Part shown: positions 45,326 to 53,779 of the stretch, piece after piece
Layout of the letters: each line of letters begins with the position of its first letter
How positions within the stretch are numbered: position 1 is the stretch's first letter
Source: Maridesulfovibrio sp.
GTDB taxonomy: Bacteria > Desulfobacterota > Desulfovibrionia > Desulfovibrionales > Desulfovibrionaceae
Direction: 5' to 3'
Length of the DNA stretch: 64,000 bases
NCBI RefSeq assembly: GCF_963667685.1
Contig: NZ_OY763930.1
Location: 1,284,501-1,348,500, forward strand
Position numbers and translations under genes: made by a program
Notes under the pieces: generated by a model
Databases searched by the model: none
Told to the model about the DNA's origin: nothing
Seen by the model: the letters and a program-made list of their open reading frames with translations, nothing else

Positions 45326-45925
45326 TTAAAGCCGGACTTTATCCAGAATAAATTCTTCAACCTTCGATACCGATTCTTCAAGGGTTTCCCTATCTGTTTC
45401 GACAATCAAATCCGGCTCATCAGGTGCATCATAAGGTGCAGATATTCCGGTATAATTTTTGATTTTTCCTTCACGAGCCATTTTATAATACCCCTTCACA
45501 TCCCTTTGCTCACAAACCTCAAGTGAACATGAAACATAAATTTCATAAAAATCAGCTTCGCCTACAATTTCGCGGGCCATTTTACGATACTCTTTAAGCG
45601 GGGAAATAAAGGCACACATACAGATGGTTCCATTATCGGTGAACAGCCTGCACACTTCTGCAATACGCCTGATATTTTCAGTACGCGCAGTCGGAGAAAA
45701 ACTTAAATCACTGCATAGCCCGTGCCGGACATTGTCCCCGTCAAACACATAAGCCCGCATGGCGCAGTCGAACAACCGCTTTTCAACACAATGGGCAATA
45801 GTCGATTTTCCAGAACCTGAAATGCCGGTAAACCAGAACACCGCCGCCCTATGTCCATTCAGATTTTTCCGGTCTTCACGCGAAACTTCACCACGGAATT
45901 TAAGTATATTCTTACAGACAGCCAT
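45326..45925 (-). CDS. cysC: Adenylylsulfate kinase (APS kinase)
   Basis: A 199-residue cytoplasmic kinase that phosphorylates APS to PAPS. Walker A is GISGSGKST (residues 34-42), and the substrate site DGDNVRHGLCSDLSFSPTARTENIRR is fully conserved in type. The later segment CSLEVCEQRDVKGYYKMAREG and the ISAPYDAPDEPDLIVET motif confirm CysC. Dissimilatory sulfate reducers reduce APS directly, so PAPS here more likely supports sulfation of a surface glycan or metabolite. It starts five bases after the MscS-family gene ends, so they share a transcript. Confidence 0.95.
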   Translation of the reverse strand: MAVCKNILKFRGEVSREDRKNLNGHRAAVFWFTGISGSGKSTIAHCVEKRLFDCAMRAYVFDGDNVRHGLCSDLSFSPTARTENIRRIAEVCRLFTDNGTICMCAFISPLKEYRKMAREIVGEADFYEIYVSCSLEVCEQRDVKGYYKMAREGKIKNYTGISAPYDAPDEPDLIVETDRETLEESVSKVEEFILDKVRL

Positions 45926-45930
45926 ACAAT

Positions 45931-47574
45931 TTATTCCCCAACCTTATGCAGATATACATCTCGCTGAGGAAAAGGCATTACAATCCCTTCTTCATTGAAT
46001 TTCTTATAGATATCACGGCTGAGAGTATGGATCAGACGGCCACGGTCATGCGGCCGTGCAGCCCAGCAGAGCAACTCGAACTCAAGGGCAGAGTCTCCGA
46101 ACTTGCGGAATCTGACCCGTGGCTCAGGACTGGCAATGGCAAGCTCGTTTTGTTCCGCCAGCGCCAGAAGTATCTCCTCCACCCGATCCACATCGGAACC
46201 GTACGCAACTCCGAGCTTAACGCGCACTCTGAAATGGGGTAACGGCCTGCTCTGGTTGACAACTTTACCGTTGGTAATAACCGAGTTGGGGATGGTAATC
46301 ATTATGTCGTCACGTGTCTGGATTTTGGTACTACGCATTCCGACAGCTTTTACCTCGCCCCGGTCTCCGTTATCGAGCACAATGTAGTCCCCGGCCCGGA
46401 AAGGACGGTCCATGAAGATTGAGACTCCTCCGAAAAAGTTGGCCAGAGTTTCACGGGCCGCCAGCGCGATTGCCATACCGGCAATACCAGCCGAAGCGAA
46501 GATGGCTGTCACTGGTATTCCGAATGCACTGCCGACATTATAAAAAAGTACAAACACAAGCATGAATGTAACCAATCTACAGCCGAGCTTAATTACATCC
46601 GAGTCAAGAGCCTCGTCCTTGACTTTTCCGGTAAGAAGTATGCCACGCATAACCACGTCTCCGCCGATAATAATGGCTACGCATGCAAAGAAAGCAAACA
46701 ACAACTCCAGCAGCATGGTCGTAAATGAAAGGACATCACCGGTAAAATTGATCTGCTCACCGGCAACATAATTGACAAAGAGACAGACCAGCATGCCATA
46801 AGCAGGGAACAGCAGTCTTTCCAGACGCCAGTTCCATCTGCGGGTTCCGCTTTTCAAAGTCCGGTGCCAGAGCCAGAACAGCCAGATACTGATGCCCCCC
46901 AGAACAAAAACCAAAGCCACCGCTATCCACTGCCATAAAGCCTGCCCCCGGTAACCTTCAAGCATCCATGCAGGCAGTTTCTTTAGAAAACCGTCTGGAA
47001 TCATCCAGCCGGAAGAGTAGATATACTGTTCATAAAAACCAGTGTAATTTTCCCCCTTATCCGCGCGGTAAGGGAGGTGTGCAATTTCATTATAATACTC
47101 TTCCAGTCTGCGAACTGTTTCCGGAGTGAACAGGTAAGAGCCCATACGCGGGCCGTCCGGACAGAGTCCTATGGTTATCTCGGTATGCGGAATTCTCCAG
47201 AGTGAAAGATTAAGGGTCTTGGACTCTTGCCTGTCCGGGACATCCTTCATATCCGGCAACTCAATGCGGTCAAGAATTTCACGCAAACGGAGAACAGATT
47301 CAATACTGGTATCATCCAGCAAAGCGGGCGGTACTTTGCTCAAATCAAAGCACCGTTCTGCACGTTGCAGGAACTCACGCTCCAAAAACAAATCCTCGGC
47401 AGCAATGGCTGCTTCATAAAGCTTGTCTGTATAATAAATGAAACTGGTGAGAGTTGCCCTAGGGCTGGATGTGTCCGGCGGTTCAAGCGGAAAAATATTA
47501 GAAGCAAAAACCGACTGCCCCGATAAGGCCAGAAACATCAGAACAAAGAAAAAACAGCGAATGCTGGGTTTCAT
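45931..47574 (-). CDS. MscS-family mechanosensitive ion channel with periplasmic domain
   Basis: A 547-residue membrane protein. The start is an ATG with AAGGGG six bases upstream, giving a signal-peptide-like N-terminus (MKPSIRCFFFVLMFLALSGQ, cleavage probably after VFA). A periplasmic domain (about 25-200) is followed by several membrane segments (about 225-365). The last carries the MscS pore helix (FASAGIAGMAIALAARETLANFFGG), and then come the beta domain (GDYIVLDNGDRGEVKAVGMRSTKIQTRDD) and the C-terminal alpha-beta domain. Such channels release solutes on hypo-osmotic shock. A channel with a large periplasmic domain may be an MscK/YbdG-like variant. cysC follows directly. Confidence 0.9.
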   Translation of the reverse strand: MKPSIRCFFFVLMFLALSGQSVFASNIFPLEPPDTSSPRATLTSFIYYTDKLYEAAIAAEDLFLEREFLQRAERCFDLSKVPPALLDDTSIESVLRLREILDRIELPDMKDVPDRQESKTLNLSLWRIPHTEITIGLCPDGPRMGSYLFTPETVRRLEEYYNEIAHLPYRADKGENYTGFYEQYIYSSGWMIPDGFLKKLPAWMLEGYRGQALWQWIAVALVFVLGGISIWLFWLWHRTLKSGTRRWNWRLERLLFPAYGMLVCLFVNYVAGEQINFTGDVLSFTTMLLELLFAFFACVAIIIGGDVVMRGILLTGKVKDEALDSDVIKLGCRLVTFMLVFVLFYNVGSAFGIPVTAIFASAGIAGMAIALAARETLANFFGGVSIFMDRPFRAGDYIVLDNGDRGEVKAVGMRSTKIQTRDDIMITIPNSVITNGKVVNQSRPLPHFRVRVKLGVAYGSDVDRVEEILLALAEQNELAIASPEPRVRFRKFGDSALEFELLCWAARPHDRGRLIHTLSRDIYKKFNEEGIVMPFPQRDVYLHKVGE

Positions 47575-47706
47575 AAATATCCCCTTAAACAAATTATGTC
47601 ATACGTTAACACGATAAGGATCATCATTTCCATTGTTTTAAAAACGAGAAAAACCCACTCCCAATTATGGAAACAGGTTTATATATCCCAATCTCATCAC
47701 AGATAT

Positions 47707-48804
47707 TTATGCAAGAAAATCAACCAGAACTCTCCATATCCGCTCTGATGCCTGACCGTCCCAGCCCTCTATCTTTGGAACCGGATTACCTGCCTTCTTC
47801 AGTGCGGATCTGACTTCACGTATGATATTTTCCCCGGAAACTCCGGCCAGCACATTGGTACCTTTTTCAATTGTCACCGGACGTTCGGTGTTCTTTCGAA
47901 CAGTAACGCACGGCACTCCCAGCGCGGTTGTTTCTTCCTGCAATCCGCCGCTGTCGGTAATGACCACCTGCGCGTCTTTCCACAGATACAAAGATTCCCG
48001 AAAAGCCAATGGCGGAAATGTATGCACGTTTTCCGAGAATGAAATGCCGAACTGCTTCATCATTTTCTCAGTCCGCGGATGGATGGGAAAAAGAAGGGGG
48101 AGATCTTCCGCAATTGTATTCAGAGCTTCCACTATCCCTTCCAGCACATCACGGTTATCGACATTCGAAGGACGGTGCATGGTCATGAATCCATATCTTC
48201 CGATCTTCTCCTTTAATTCCCTGCTCTGGTAACCGGCAACAACCTCCGGCCCCAGACGCTCTACATTGTGAAAAAGATTGTCGATCATCACATTACCCAC
48301 ATGGAAAATCGAATCTGCATCTTTACCTTCACGCAGCAGGTTCTCGCGCCCATGGTCTTCAGTGGTAAAGAACAGATTGCTAATGGAATCGGTAACCATC
48401 CGATTTATTTCCTCAGGCATGTCCATATCACCGCTACGCAGTCCGGCCTCAACATGGGCCACCGGGATATGCAGCTTTCTGGCTGTCACCGAACAGGCCA
48501 GCGTAGAATTCACATCACCAACCACGACCACAAGATCAGGCTTCTCGTCCATGCACATTTTTTCGAAAGCGATCATAATCGCCCCGGTCTGTTCGGCGTG
48601 TGTTCCTGTGGATTTGCCCATATTGAATTTGGGCTTGGGGATGTCCAGATCCTCAAAGAAAACCTGCGACATCTGACGATCATAATGCTGCCCGGTATAA
48701 ACCATCTGACATTCAACAGAATCAACTGCACGGGATGCCCGAAAAATAGGCGCCACTTTCATTAAATTTGGTCTTGCCCCGGCAACTAGAAATACTTTTT
48801 CCAT
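47707..48804 (-). CDS. wecB: UDP-N-acetylglucosamine 2-epimerase (non-hydrolysing)
   Basis: A 365-residue GT-B-fold epimerase that interconverts UDP-GlcNAc and UDP-ManNAc for surface polysaccharides. Family landmarks are VAGARPNLMKVAPIFRA, MVYTGQHYDRQMSQVFFEDL, VVVGDVNSTLACSVTA, VAHVEAGLRSGDMDMPEEINR and VITDSGGLQEETTALGVPCVT. The ATG has AGAGG about eight bases upstream. Length is normal. It lies in a region with other glycan genes but is not in a tight operon with them. Confidence 0.94.
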   Translation of the reverse strand: MEKVFLVAGARPNLMKVAPIFRASRAVDSVECQMVYTGQHYDRQMSQVFFEDLDIPKPKFNMGKSTGTHAEQTGAIMIAFEKMCMDEKPDLVVVVGDVNSTLACSVTARKLHIPVAHVEAGLRSGDMDMPEEINRMVTDSISNLFFTTEDHGRENLLREGKDADSIFHVGNVMIDNLFHNVERLGPEVVAGYQSRELKEKIGRYGFMTMHRPSNVDNRDVLEGIVEALNTIAEDLPLLFPIHPRTEKMMKQFGISFSENVHTFPPLAFRESLYLWKDAQVVITDSGGLQEETTALGVPCVTVRKNTERPVTIEKGTNVLAGVSGENIIREVRSALKKAGNPVPKIEGWDGQASERIWRVLVDFLA

Positions 48805-48896
48805 GAAAAATGCCTCTGGTCCCCTCTCCCCTTTCCAAAAACGCGTTGGTTGGGGGATCGGTTAAAATAAATTTATTAATTGCAATGCTAAAAACA

Positions 48897-49020
48897 CTTC
48901 GGCGAAACCCTACCAAAAGTTTTAGGAGAGTCCAGAGAACCCTTTTTCAAAAGGGGTTCCTGCCCGCCGGAGGCACATCAATTCATTATTTATCACGCGA
49001 AGCGCATCAAAATTATTCTG
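48897..49020 (-). repeat. Dispersed hairpin repeat, copy B
   Basis: On the minus strand TTTTGATGCGCTTCGCG begins right after the TAA stop of radA. It is followed by GCCTCCGGCGGGC, a hairpin (GAACCCCTTTT / AAAAGGGTTC, 48937-48959), CTCTGGACTCTCC, AAAACTTTTGGTAGGG and a closing TTTCGCCG. This is the fullest copy in the window. It lies upstream of wecB, in its leader, and downstream of radA. Its position right after a stop codon suggests that it is transcribed as a 3' tail, and it could act as an attenuator or RNA-stability element. Confidence 0.7.
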
Positions 49021-50332
49021 GCCCAAATAACTTGCTCTGCAACTCTTCCAGAGTACGGCAGGTTTCCGACTGGTAAATTGGCCCGTACCCTAGCCTCTGG
49101 GCCTGCTTGAGCCTTGTTTCACCGCCTGATGCCGGACGGATGCGTCCGTTCAGGTCCACCTCACCCCAGAAAACAGCTCCGGGTTGTAGTGGAAGGTCAT
49201 AAAATGAAGACAGAACAGCAGCCACAACTCCCAGATCCAGTCCGGGATCACGCATAGCCAAGCCGCCACCGATCTTGGCATAAATATCCAGCTGGCCCAA
49301 GTTCAAATTAAGCCTTTTTTCCAGCACAGCCAGAAGAAGATTCAACCTGTTGGTATCAAAACCCAGAGCGGTGCGGCGCGGTATGGACAGTACTGTGCGG
49401 CTTGCAAGGGCCTGCACTTCCACCGCGAACGGCTTGTGCCCATCCATGGCCATCACTACCGCAGCACCGGAACAGGAATCGTCCCGGTCTCCGAGAAAAA
49501 GAGTTGAAGGATCTTCCACAATCTCCATACCTGCTTCACGCATGGAAAAGACTACCAGTTCGTCACTGGGACCGAACCTGTTTTTAAGCACACGCATGAT
49601 GCGCATCATGTGTTTGCGGTCTCCTTCCAGGTAAAGAACGGTATCAACCATGTGCTCAAGCAACTTTGGCCCTGCAATCTGACCGTCTTTCGTAACGTGA
49701 CCCACTATAACCAGAGTGGTGCTGGTTTTCTTGGCAGCTTCCACCAGTTCTGACGAAACGGCCCTAACCTGACTTACACTGCCGGGAATCCCATCCGCAC
49801 GCGGTGAAGTTAGCGTCTGCACCGAGTCTATAATCATCAGATCAGGTTTCTCCGGAGCCTCAAGGATAGAAAGAGCCTCTTCCGCATTTGTGGAAGCGAC
49901 AGCCAGCAAACCGGATTGCAAAACCCCCAGACGGTCCGCCCTTCCACGAATCTGGGCCAGAGATTCTTCGCCAGAAAAATAGACTGCCTTGTTCCCCATA
50001 CGGCATTGCTCCGCAGCAAGCTGGAGAAGCAACGTGGATTTACCAATGCCCGGTTCGCCGCCGACAAGCACTGCACCGCCAGGCACAAAGCCCTTCCCAA
50101 GTACAGTATCAAGGGGCTTGAACCCGGTGGAACGGGCTTCGGTCTGTTCCACAGGAATATCGGAAAGCAGCACGCCCAAAGTATTTGCAGGGGCATGACT
50201 GACCCCGCCCTTGCGGCGGACTACTACCTTCTCCTGCAATGTATTCCACTCACCGCAACGCGGACACTGGCCCTGCCATTTCAAAGCCTGTGCACCGCAA
50301 TTTGTACAAACAAAAACGTCTTTAGTTTTCAC
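49013..50332 (-). CDS. radA: DNA repair protein RadA
   Basis: A 439-residue RecA-like ATPase with a Lon-type C-terminal domain that aids branch migration and recombinational repair. The start is a GTG at 50332, with GGAGG seven bases upstream, beginning MKTKDVFVCTNCG. The zinc finger cysteines are C9, C12, C23 and C26. Walker A is GGEPGIGKSTLL, the RadA-specific KNRFG motif lies in MRVLKNRFGPSDE, and the Lon-like domain contains GGLAMRDPGLDLGVVAAVLSS. The binding site lies in the terminal box of repeat copy C. The preceding leader codons (up to 50404) lie inside the repeat and are not likely coding. Confidence 0.95.
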   Translation of the reverse strand: MKTKDVFVCTNCGAQALKWQGQCPRCGEWNTLQEKVVVRRKGGVSHAPANTLGVLLSDIPVEQTEARSTGFKPLDTVLGKGFVPGGAVLVGGEPGIGKSTLLLQLAAEQCRMGNKAVYFSGEESLAQIRGRADRLGVLQSGLLAVASTNAEEALSILEAPEKPDLMIIDSVQTLTSPRADGIPGSVSQVRAVSSELVEAAKKTSTTLVIVGHVTKDGQIAGPKLLEHMVDTVLYLEGDRKHMMRIMRVLKNRFGPSDELVVFSMREAGMEIVEDPSTLFLGDRDDSCSGAAVVMAMDGHKPFAVEVQALASRTVLSIPRRTALGFDTNRLNLLLAVLEKRLNLNLGQLDIYAKIGGGLAMRDPGLDLGVVAAVLSSFYDLPLQPGAVFWGEVDLNGRIRPASGGETRLKQAQRLGYGPIYQSETCRTLEELQSKLFGPE

Positions 50333-50337
50333 TTTTT

Positions 50338-50425
50338 GGCCTCCGGCGTCTGGGGAAGGAAAACTTTTGTAAAAGTTTCCCTTCCCCAGACCCCAACCTT
50401 TCAAAACCTTTTAGTAAGCTTCGCC
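50338..50425 (+). repeat. Dispersed hairpin repeat, copy C
   Basis: On the plus strand: GGCCTCCGGCG, then a long hairpin with 21-base arms, one mismatch and a two-base loop (50348-50391, arms beginning GTCTGGGGAAGG), then CCCCAACC, TTTCAAAACCTTTTAGTAAG and CTTCGCC. It points away from radA, and the complement of its first box (GGAGGCC) forms the radA ribosome binding site. Copy D lies about 165 bases away in the opposite orientation. Confidence 0.75.
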
Positions 50426-50589
50426 CTGCATCTTCTTAAAACACCTGTTATCGAACAGTGCTCCTTGCAGAACAACCGCCATAAATTTTACTTCGTAAAA
50501 AATAAAAAGGCGGGAGATTCAGCTTAAAGCCATATCTCCCGCCATTAATTACATTCCTAACAGCGCAATCTCACAAGCTATTACCCAAT
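50426..50589. other. Gap between repeat copies C and D, with a hairpin
   Basis: Between the two repeats a hairpin GGCGGGAGAT / ATCTCCCGCC with a 15-base loop (about 50508-50542) is preceded by an A-run and followed by ATTAATT. It may end transcription from the DUF3426 gene or from the radA-distal side. No gene is visible in this stretch. Confidence 0.45.
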
Positions 50590-50672
50590 AAAAACTATTA
50601 AAAGTTTTTGAAGAGTCCAGAGAAACTTTTTCCAAAAAGTTTCTTTGGACCCGGAGGGCCGTCGGAGACTTT
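50590..50672 (-). repeat. Dispersed hairpin repeat, copy D
   Basis: On the minus strand it starts directly after the TAG stop of the DUF3426 gene with AAAGTCTCCGACGGCCC. It contains a 17-bp hairpin with one mismatch (50615-50650, arms beginning GTCCAAAGAAAC), then CTCTGGACTCTTC, AAAAACTTTTAATAG. It lacks the TTTTGATGCGC lead of copies A and B. The block order otherwise matches. Confidence 0.7.
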
Positions 50673-52121
50673 CTATTTCTTAGGCGGATTCTTGGCGTCT
50701 ACTACGTTAATTACATACTCTTTAACTGAGGGCGAAGGCTGGAAGAACACAACCATGAAAGGCGTATCCATCCCCGGCTTGAGCAGTGTGTTGTTTGAGA
50801 GTATGCCGACCTTGGAGCCAAGTCCCGCTTCGATTTCTTCTTTGGACTGCACTTCCAGCTGGAACAGGGAAAGAGTATTTCCGCAAAGCAGGCGCTTGGA
50901 ATCGAGTACCTGCCCCTTGTCATCAAAGAGCTGGGCTTCAACTTCAATCAGTTCCTTGGGTTTGCTGAAGTTGTTTACGACCTTACCTTCAATAATAAAC
51001 AACTGTCCGGCCTTGTCATTATTGACATAGAACTGCCGCAAATCTTTAAATGAAAACTTGCTGAACCGCTTGGAAGGCGGTTCGTCCGAATTGGCCGTGC
51101 CGGCATCATCGGAAGAGATAAAGGGTACACTGAACGGCAGACTTTCCCAAAGTTTGAGATACCATGCAGTTCCCAGTCCGCCACCGAAAAGAAGCAGGAC
51201 AATCAGGGTAATGATCACCCCTTTCCCGCCCTTTTTACCTTTCTTCTTCCCTTTTTTCTTGGATAGCGATTCACCAAGATCTTCATCGAGGTCGAATCCT
51301 GCTATTTCCCCATCATCAAGAGAAATGCCTTCATCATCGAGGTCTTCTTCAGAGAAATCCTCTTCTTCAAAGTCCTCGTCATTTTCCTCGAAACGCTCTT
51401 CTGTGAAACTTCCTTCATCTTCTTCTATCTCTTCGTCATCACCGAACAGACTTTCTTCAGAAAGATCAGAACCATCATCGTCACCGAAAAGATCATCATC
51501 GTCGAAGAGATCGTCGCTTTCATCCTCACCTGCGGCAGGTGCTGCGGATTCGTCTAACTCGGTATCATTGCCACCGAAGAGCTCATCATCTATATCAAAA
51601 TCATCTTCCTCTGCAGCGGACTCCCCAGCTTCGGGTTCTGCAAAGGACTCGTCGTCATCAAAAAGGTCGGCCCCTATCTCGGCATCCGCGGAATTATCGC
51701 CCGAACCGAACAGATCATCCTCCAGATCATCGGTATCCTCGGCTGTCGGATCATCTGCTTCATCAACACCGATATCACCGAAAATATCACCATCAAGCTC
51801 ATCACCCAGCTCATCGGCGGCCTCATCAAAAAGGTCATCGTCGAAATCAACTTCCGGTTCTGGTTCAGGTTCCGGTTCTGGCTCTGGATCGGGTTCTGGT
51901 TCTGGTTTCGGCTTGGGAGCAGGCTTAGGTTCCGGCTTTGACTCCGGCGCAGACTGTTCCTCTTCAAGCATGGACTCAACTTCATCCTCCGGCTCTTGAG
52001 CCGGCGGTGTTACCTTAAAAATATTCCCGCATTTGGAGCATTTGACTTTTGCTCCGCCAGCCGGAATCTTACTTTCCGGTAAATTGAATTTGGTTCCGCA
52101 GTTTGAACACGTAATAATCAT
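50673..52121 (-). CDS. MJ0042-type zinc-ribbon, DUF3426 membrane protein with long acidic region
   Basis: A 482-residue protein. The N-terminal zinc ribbon has C5, C8, C28 and C31 (MIITCSNCGTKFNLPESKIP). A PE/PKP repeat (about 65-90) follows, then about 190 residues dominated by Asp and Glu with recurring LFDDD/LFGDD units. One membrane segment (about 300-322, GVIITLIVLLLFGGG) leads to a DUF3426 domain outside (about 350-480; LFIIEGKVVNNFSKPKELIEVEAQLF). The start is the ATG with AGGTGG upstream. Its role is unknown; zinc-ribbon/DUF3426 proteins are envelope-associated. The acidic tract is longer than I expect for the family. Confidence 0.7.
   Translation of the reverse strand: MIITCSNCGTKFNLPESKIPAGGAKVKCSKCGNIFKVTPPAQEPEDEVESMLEEEQSAPESKPEPKPAPKPKPEPEPDPEPEPEPEPEPEVDFDDDLFDEAADELGDELDGDIFGDIGVDEADDPTAEDTDDLEDDLFGSGDNSADAEIGADLFDDDESFAEPEAGESAAEEDDFDIDDELFGGNDTELDESAAPAAGEDESDDLFDDDDLFGDDDGSDLSEESLFGDDEEIEEDEGSFTEERFEENDEDFEEEDFSEEDLDDEGISLDDGEIAGFDLDEDLGESLSKKKGKKKGKKGGKGVIITLIVLLLFGGGLGTAWYLKLWESLPFSVPFISSDDAGTANSDEPPSKRFSKFSFKDLRQFYVNNDKAGQLFIIEGKVVNNFSKPKELIEVEAQLFDDKGQVLDSKRLLCGNTLSLFQLEVQSKEEIEAGLGSKVGILSNNTLLKPGMDTPFMVVFFQPSPSVKEYVINVVDAKNPPKK
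51854..51911. repeat. Tandem hexamer repeat encoding the PE region
   Basis: Imperfect GGTTC(T/A/C)-type hexamers run in tandem here on the plus strand, encoding alternating Pro and Glu in the DUF3426 protein. Such repeats can change length by slippage in whole codon pairs without breaking the frame. Confidence 0.7.
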
Positions 52122-52197
52122 GGACCGATCCACCTGCCATTAAATAGGTTTAACCAACTTATATTTATAACAATTTTAACAAAAGGACGCCATCTGA

Positions 52198-52722
52198 TCA
52201 GGCATTCTCGAGTTCATACACTGCACTTAAATACCTGTATTTTTCAGCATAGTCCATTCCGTATCCAACAAGAAAGCCACTCTCGAGTATAAATCCGGGA
52301 AATTCGACTTCCAGATCAATTTCCCGACGTTCTCTTTTATCAATCAAAGAACAGGTTTTCACACTCAACGGGTTACGTTTCGCAAAAACATGCTTCAGGA
52401 ATTCAACAGAGTGTCCGGTATCAACGATATCTTCGACAATCAGCACATGCTTATCAGCTATAGAAACTTCCAGATCCTTGGAAAAATTCATATTTCCTGT
52501 TCTGCTTGTACCTGCACCGTAACTGGAAAGGCGCACAAAATCTATTTCAGGGTCAGAAGACAGTGCACGGGTGATATCAGCAAAAAAGAGGTAAGCCCCT
52601 TTAAGGACACACACGCAAACCAGAGGTTCCTTACCGTAAGTTTCTGAAATCTCTTTACCTAGTTCTTCAATTCTTTCCGCAATTATTTCTTTAGAAAAAA
52701 CTTCTTTAAGGCAATGGCCCAT
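52198..52722 (-). CDS. hpt: Hypoxanthine phosphoribosyltransferase
   Basis: A 174-residue purine-salvage enzyme that joins hypoxanthine (and often guanine) to PRPP. The PRPP-binding loop HVLIVEDIVDTGHSVEFL and the early VCVCVLKGAYLFFADITRAL are typical. The C-terminal base-contact region ESGFLVGYGMDYAEKYRYL completes the family pattern. AAGGA lies eight bases before the ATG. The gene follows the GNAT gene on the same strand by 14 bases, so the two are likely co-transcribed. Confidence 0.94.
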   Translation of the reverse strand: MGHCLKEVFSKEIIAERIEELGKEISETYGKEPLVCVCVLKGAYLFFADITRALSSDPEIDFVRLSSYGAGTSRTGNMNFSKDLEVSIADKHVLIVEDIVDTGHSVEFLKHVFAKRNPLSVKTCSLIDKRERREIDLEVEFPGFILESGFLVGYGMDYAEKYRYLSAVYELENA

Positions 52723-52736
52723 GATAGTTTTCCTTT

Positions 52737-53198
52737 TTATTTCAGTTTCATATTCATTGGAATTTCATCACAATCCGGAAACTGGGGACAATTGATACAG
52801 TCCGCCCATATTTTCTGGGGCAGCGCATTTTTATCAGTCTCCTCAAAACCGAGCTTTGCAAAGAACTTCTCAATATTAGTCAAAACAAACACGTCGCAAA
52901 TACCAAGTTCACGCGCTTCCTGAATACAGGCACCCACCATCTCCGCTCCGAGATTGGCCCCCCGTGCTTCAGGCACAACAACCAGAGACCGGACTTCTGC
53001 CAGACAATCCCAGCTTATGGCAAGTGCACAACAGCCAACAATTTTGCCGTCATTAGACTCCGCCACAAAAAAATCACGCAAGTGGCTGTATATGGAACTC
53101 AATGGACGTGGCAAAACCATAGCGTTCTGTGTACTTTCTTTGATGATGGTGTGGATATGCTTAACATCACCCATCATCGCCTTTCTTATTGTCGCCAT
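52737..53198 (-). CDS. GNAT N-acetyltransferase, similar to short-type N-acetylglutamate synthase
   Basis: A 153-residue GNAT-fold enzyme. The acetyl-CoA loop reads VRSLVVVPEARGANLGAEMVGA, and the fold ends with FFAKLGFEETDKNALP. The C-terminal KIWADCINCPQFPDCDEIPM, with three closely spaced cysteines, matches what I recall of the stand-alone short ArgA-type enzymes that make N-acetylglutamate in bacteria lacking classical ArgA. Arginine synthesis is therefore the likely role, but a general N-acetyltransferase is not excluded. It sits between the TlpA-like gene (5 bases upstream) and hpt (14 bases downstream). Confidence 0.72.
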   Translation of the reverse strand: MATIRKAMMGDVKHIHTIIKESTQNAMVLPRPLSSIYSHLRDFFVAESNDGKIVGCCALAISWDCLAEVRSLVVVPEARGANLGAEMVGACIQEARELGICDVFVLTNIEKFFAKLGFEETDKNALPQKIWADCINCPQFPDCDEIPMNMKLK

Positions 53199-53203
53199 AT
53201 TAT

Positions 53204-53689
53204 TTATCGGTCCTTCAATAACTTCTTAATATATCTTTCAAACATCTCACCGGGATAGCTGCCTTCCTTATCGAAAACACGCTCCCCGCCCGGGCCATAA
53301 ACCATGGTCCTGGGGATAGACTGGATTCTGAATGAAGATCCGATATCATCAGCAGCAAAATAGACCTGATAATTGAATTTTGCATCATTAAGCATAAATT
53401 CATCAACCACATCACTGTCCTGATCCACGGCCACTCCAATCATTACCAGCTCATCATCAGAAAATTTATTGCGCAGTTCAATAAGTTCAGGAATTTCCGC
53501 GCGGCATGGCGGACACCATGTAGCCCAGAAATTGACAAGTACAACCTTGCCTTTGTTCTTAGTGATAATGTCCTGAACGCCCTGAGCATTGATAGTTTCA
53601 ACACCTTCTGCAGTTTCAGCTTTCTTGCAGCCTGCCACAAGAAGCACAAACAGAACAAGCAACACACTTAATATATTCAATATTTTCAT
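53204..53689 (-). CDS. TlpA-like thioredoxin-fold lipoprotein
   Basis: A 161-residue periplasmic lipoprotein. The ATG with GGAGG four bases upstream is chosen over an earlier codon. The lipobox LVAGC puts the lipidated cysteine at 21. The redox site is WCPPC (C59 and C62 in NFWATWCPPCRAEIPEL), the TlpA/ResA signature, and later GSSFRIQSIPRTMVYGPGG carries the conserved cis-Pro. Such proteins reduce disulfides on apocytochromes or other envelope proteins. The GNAT gene starts five bases after its stop. No cytochrome-maturation gene is adjacent. Confidence 0.88.
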   Translation of the reverse strand: MKILNILSVLLVLFVLLVAGCKKAETAEGVETINAQGVQDIITKNKGKVVLVNFWATWCPPCRAEIPELIELRNKFSDDELVMIGVAVDQDSDVVDEFMLNDAKFNYQVYFAADDIGSSFRIQSIPRTMVYGPGGERVFDKEGSYPGEMFERYIKKLLKDR

Positions 53690-53779
53690 TAATCCTCCAG
53701 AAAGGAGCTTACATGCAATAACCAAGAAAATACTGCACTAGCAGATTCCATAAAATAATTCAAAAATCAGCAATTCCCG

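Noticed and set aside
51058-51999. Ser-rich plus-strand open frame opposite the DUF3426 gene
   Set aside because: It arises from the complement of Asp/Glu codons in the acidic tract; no start signal.
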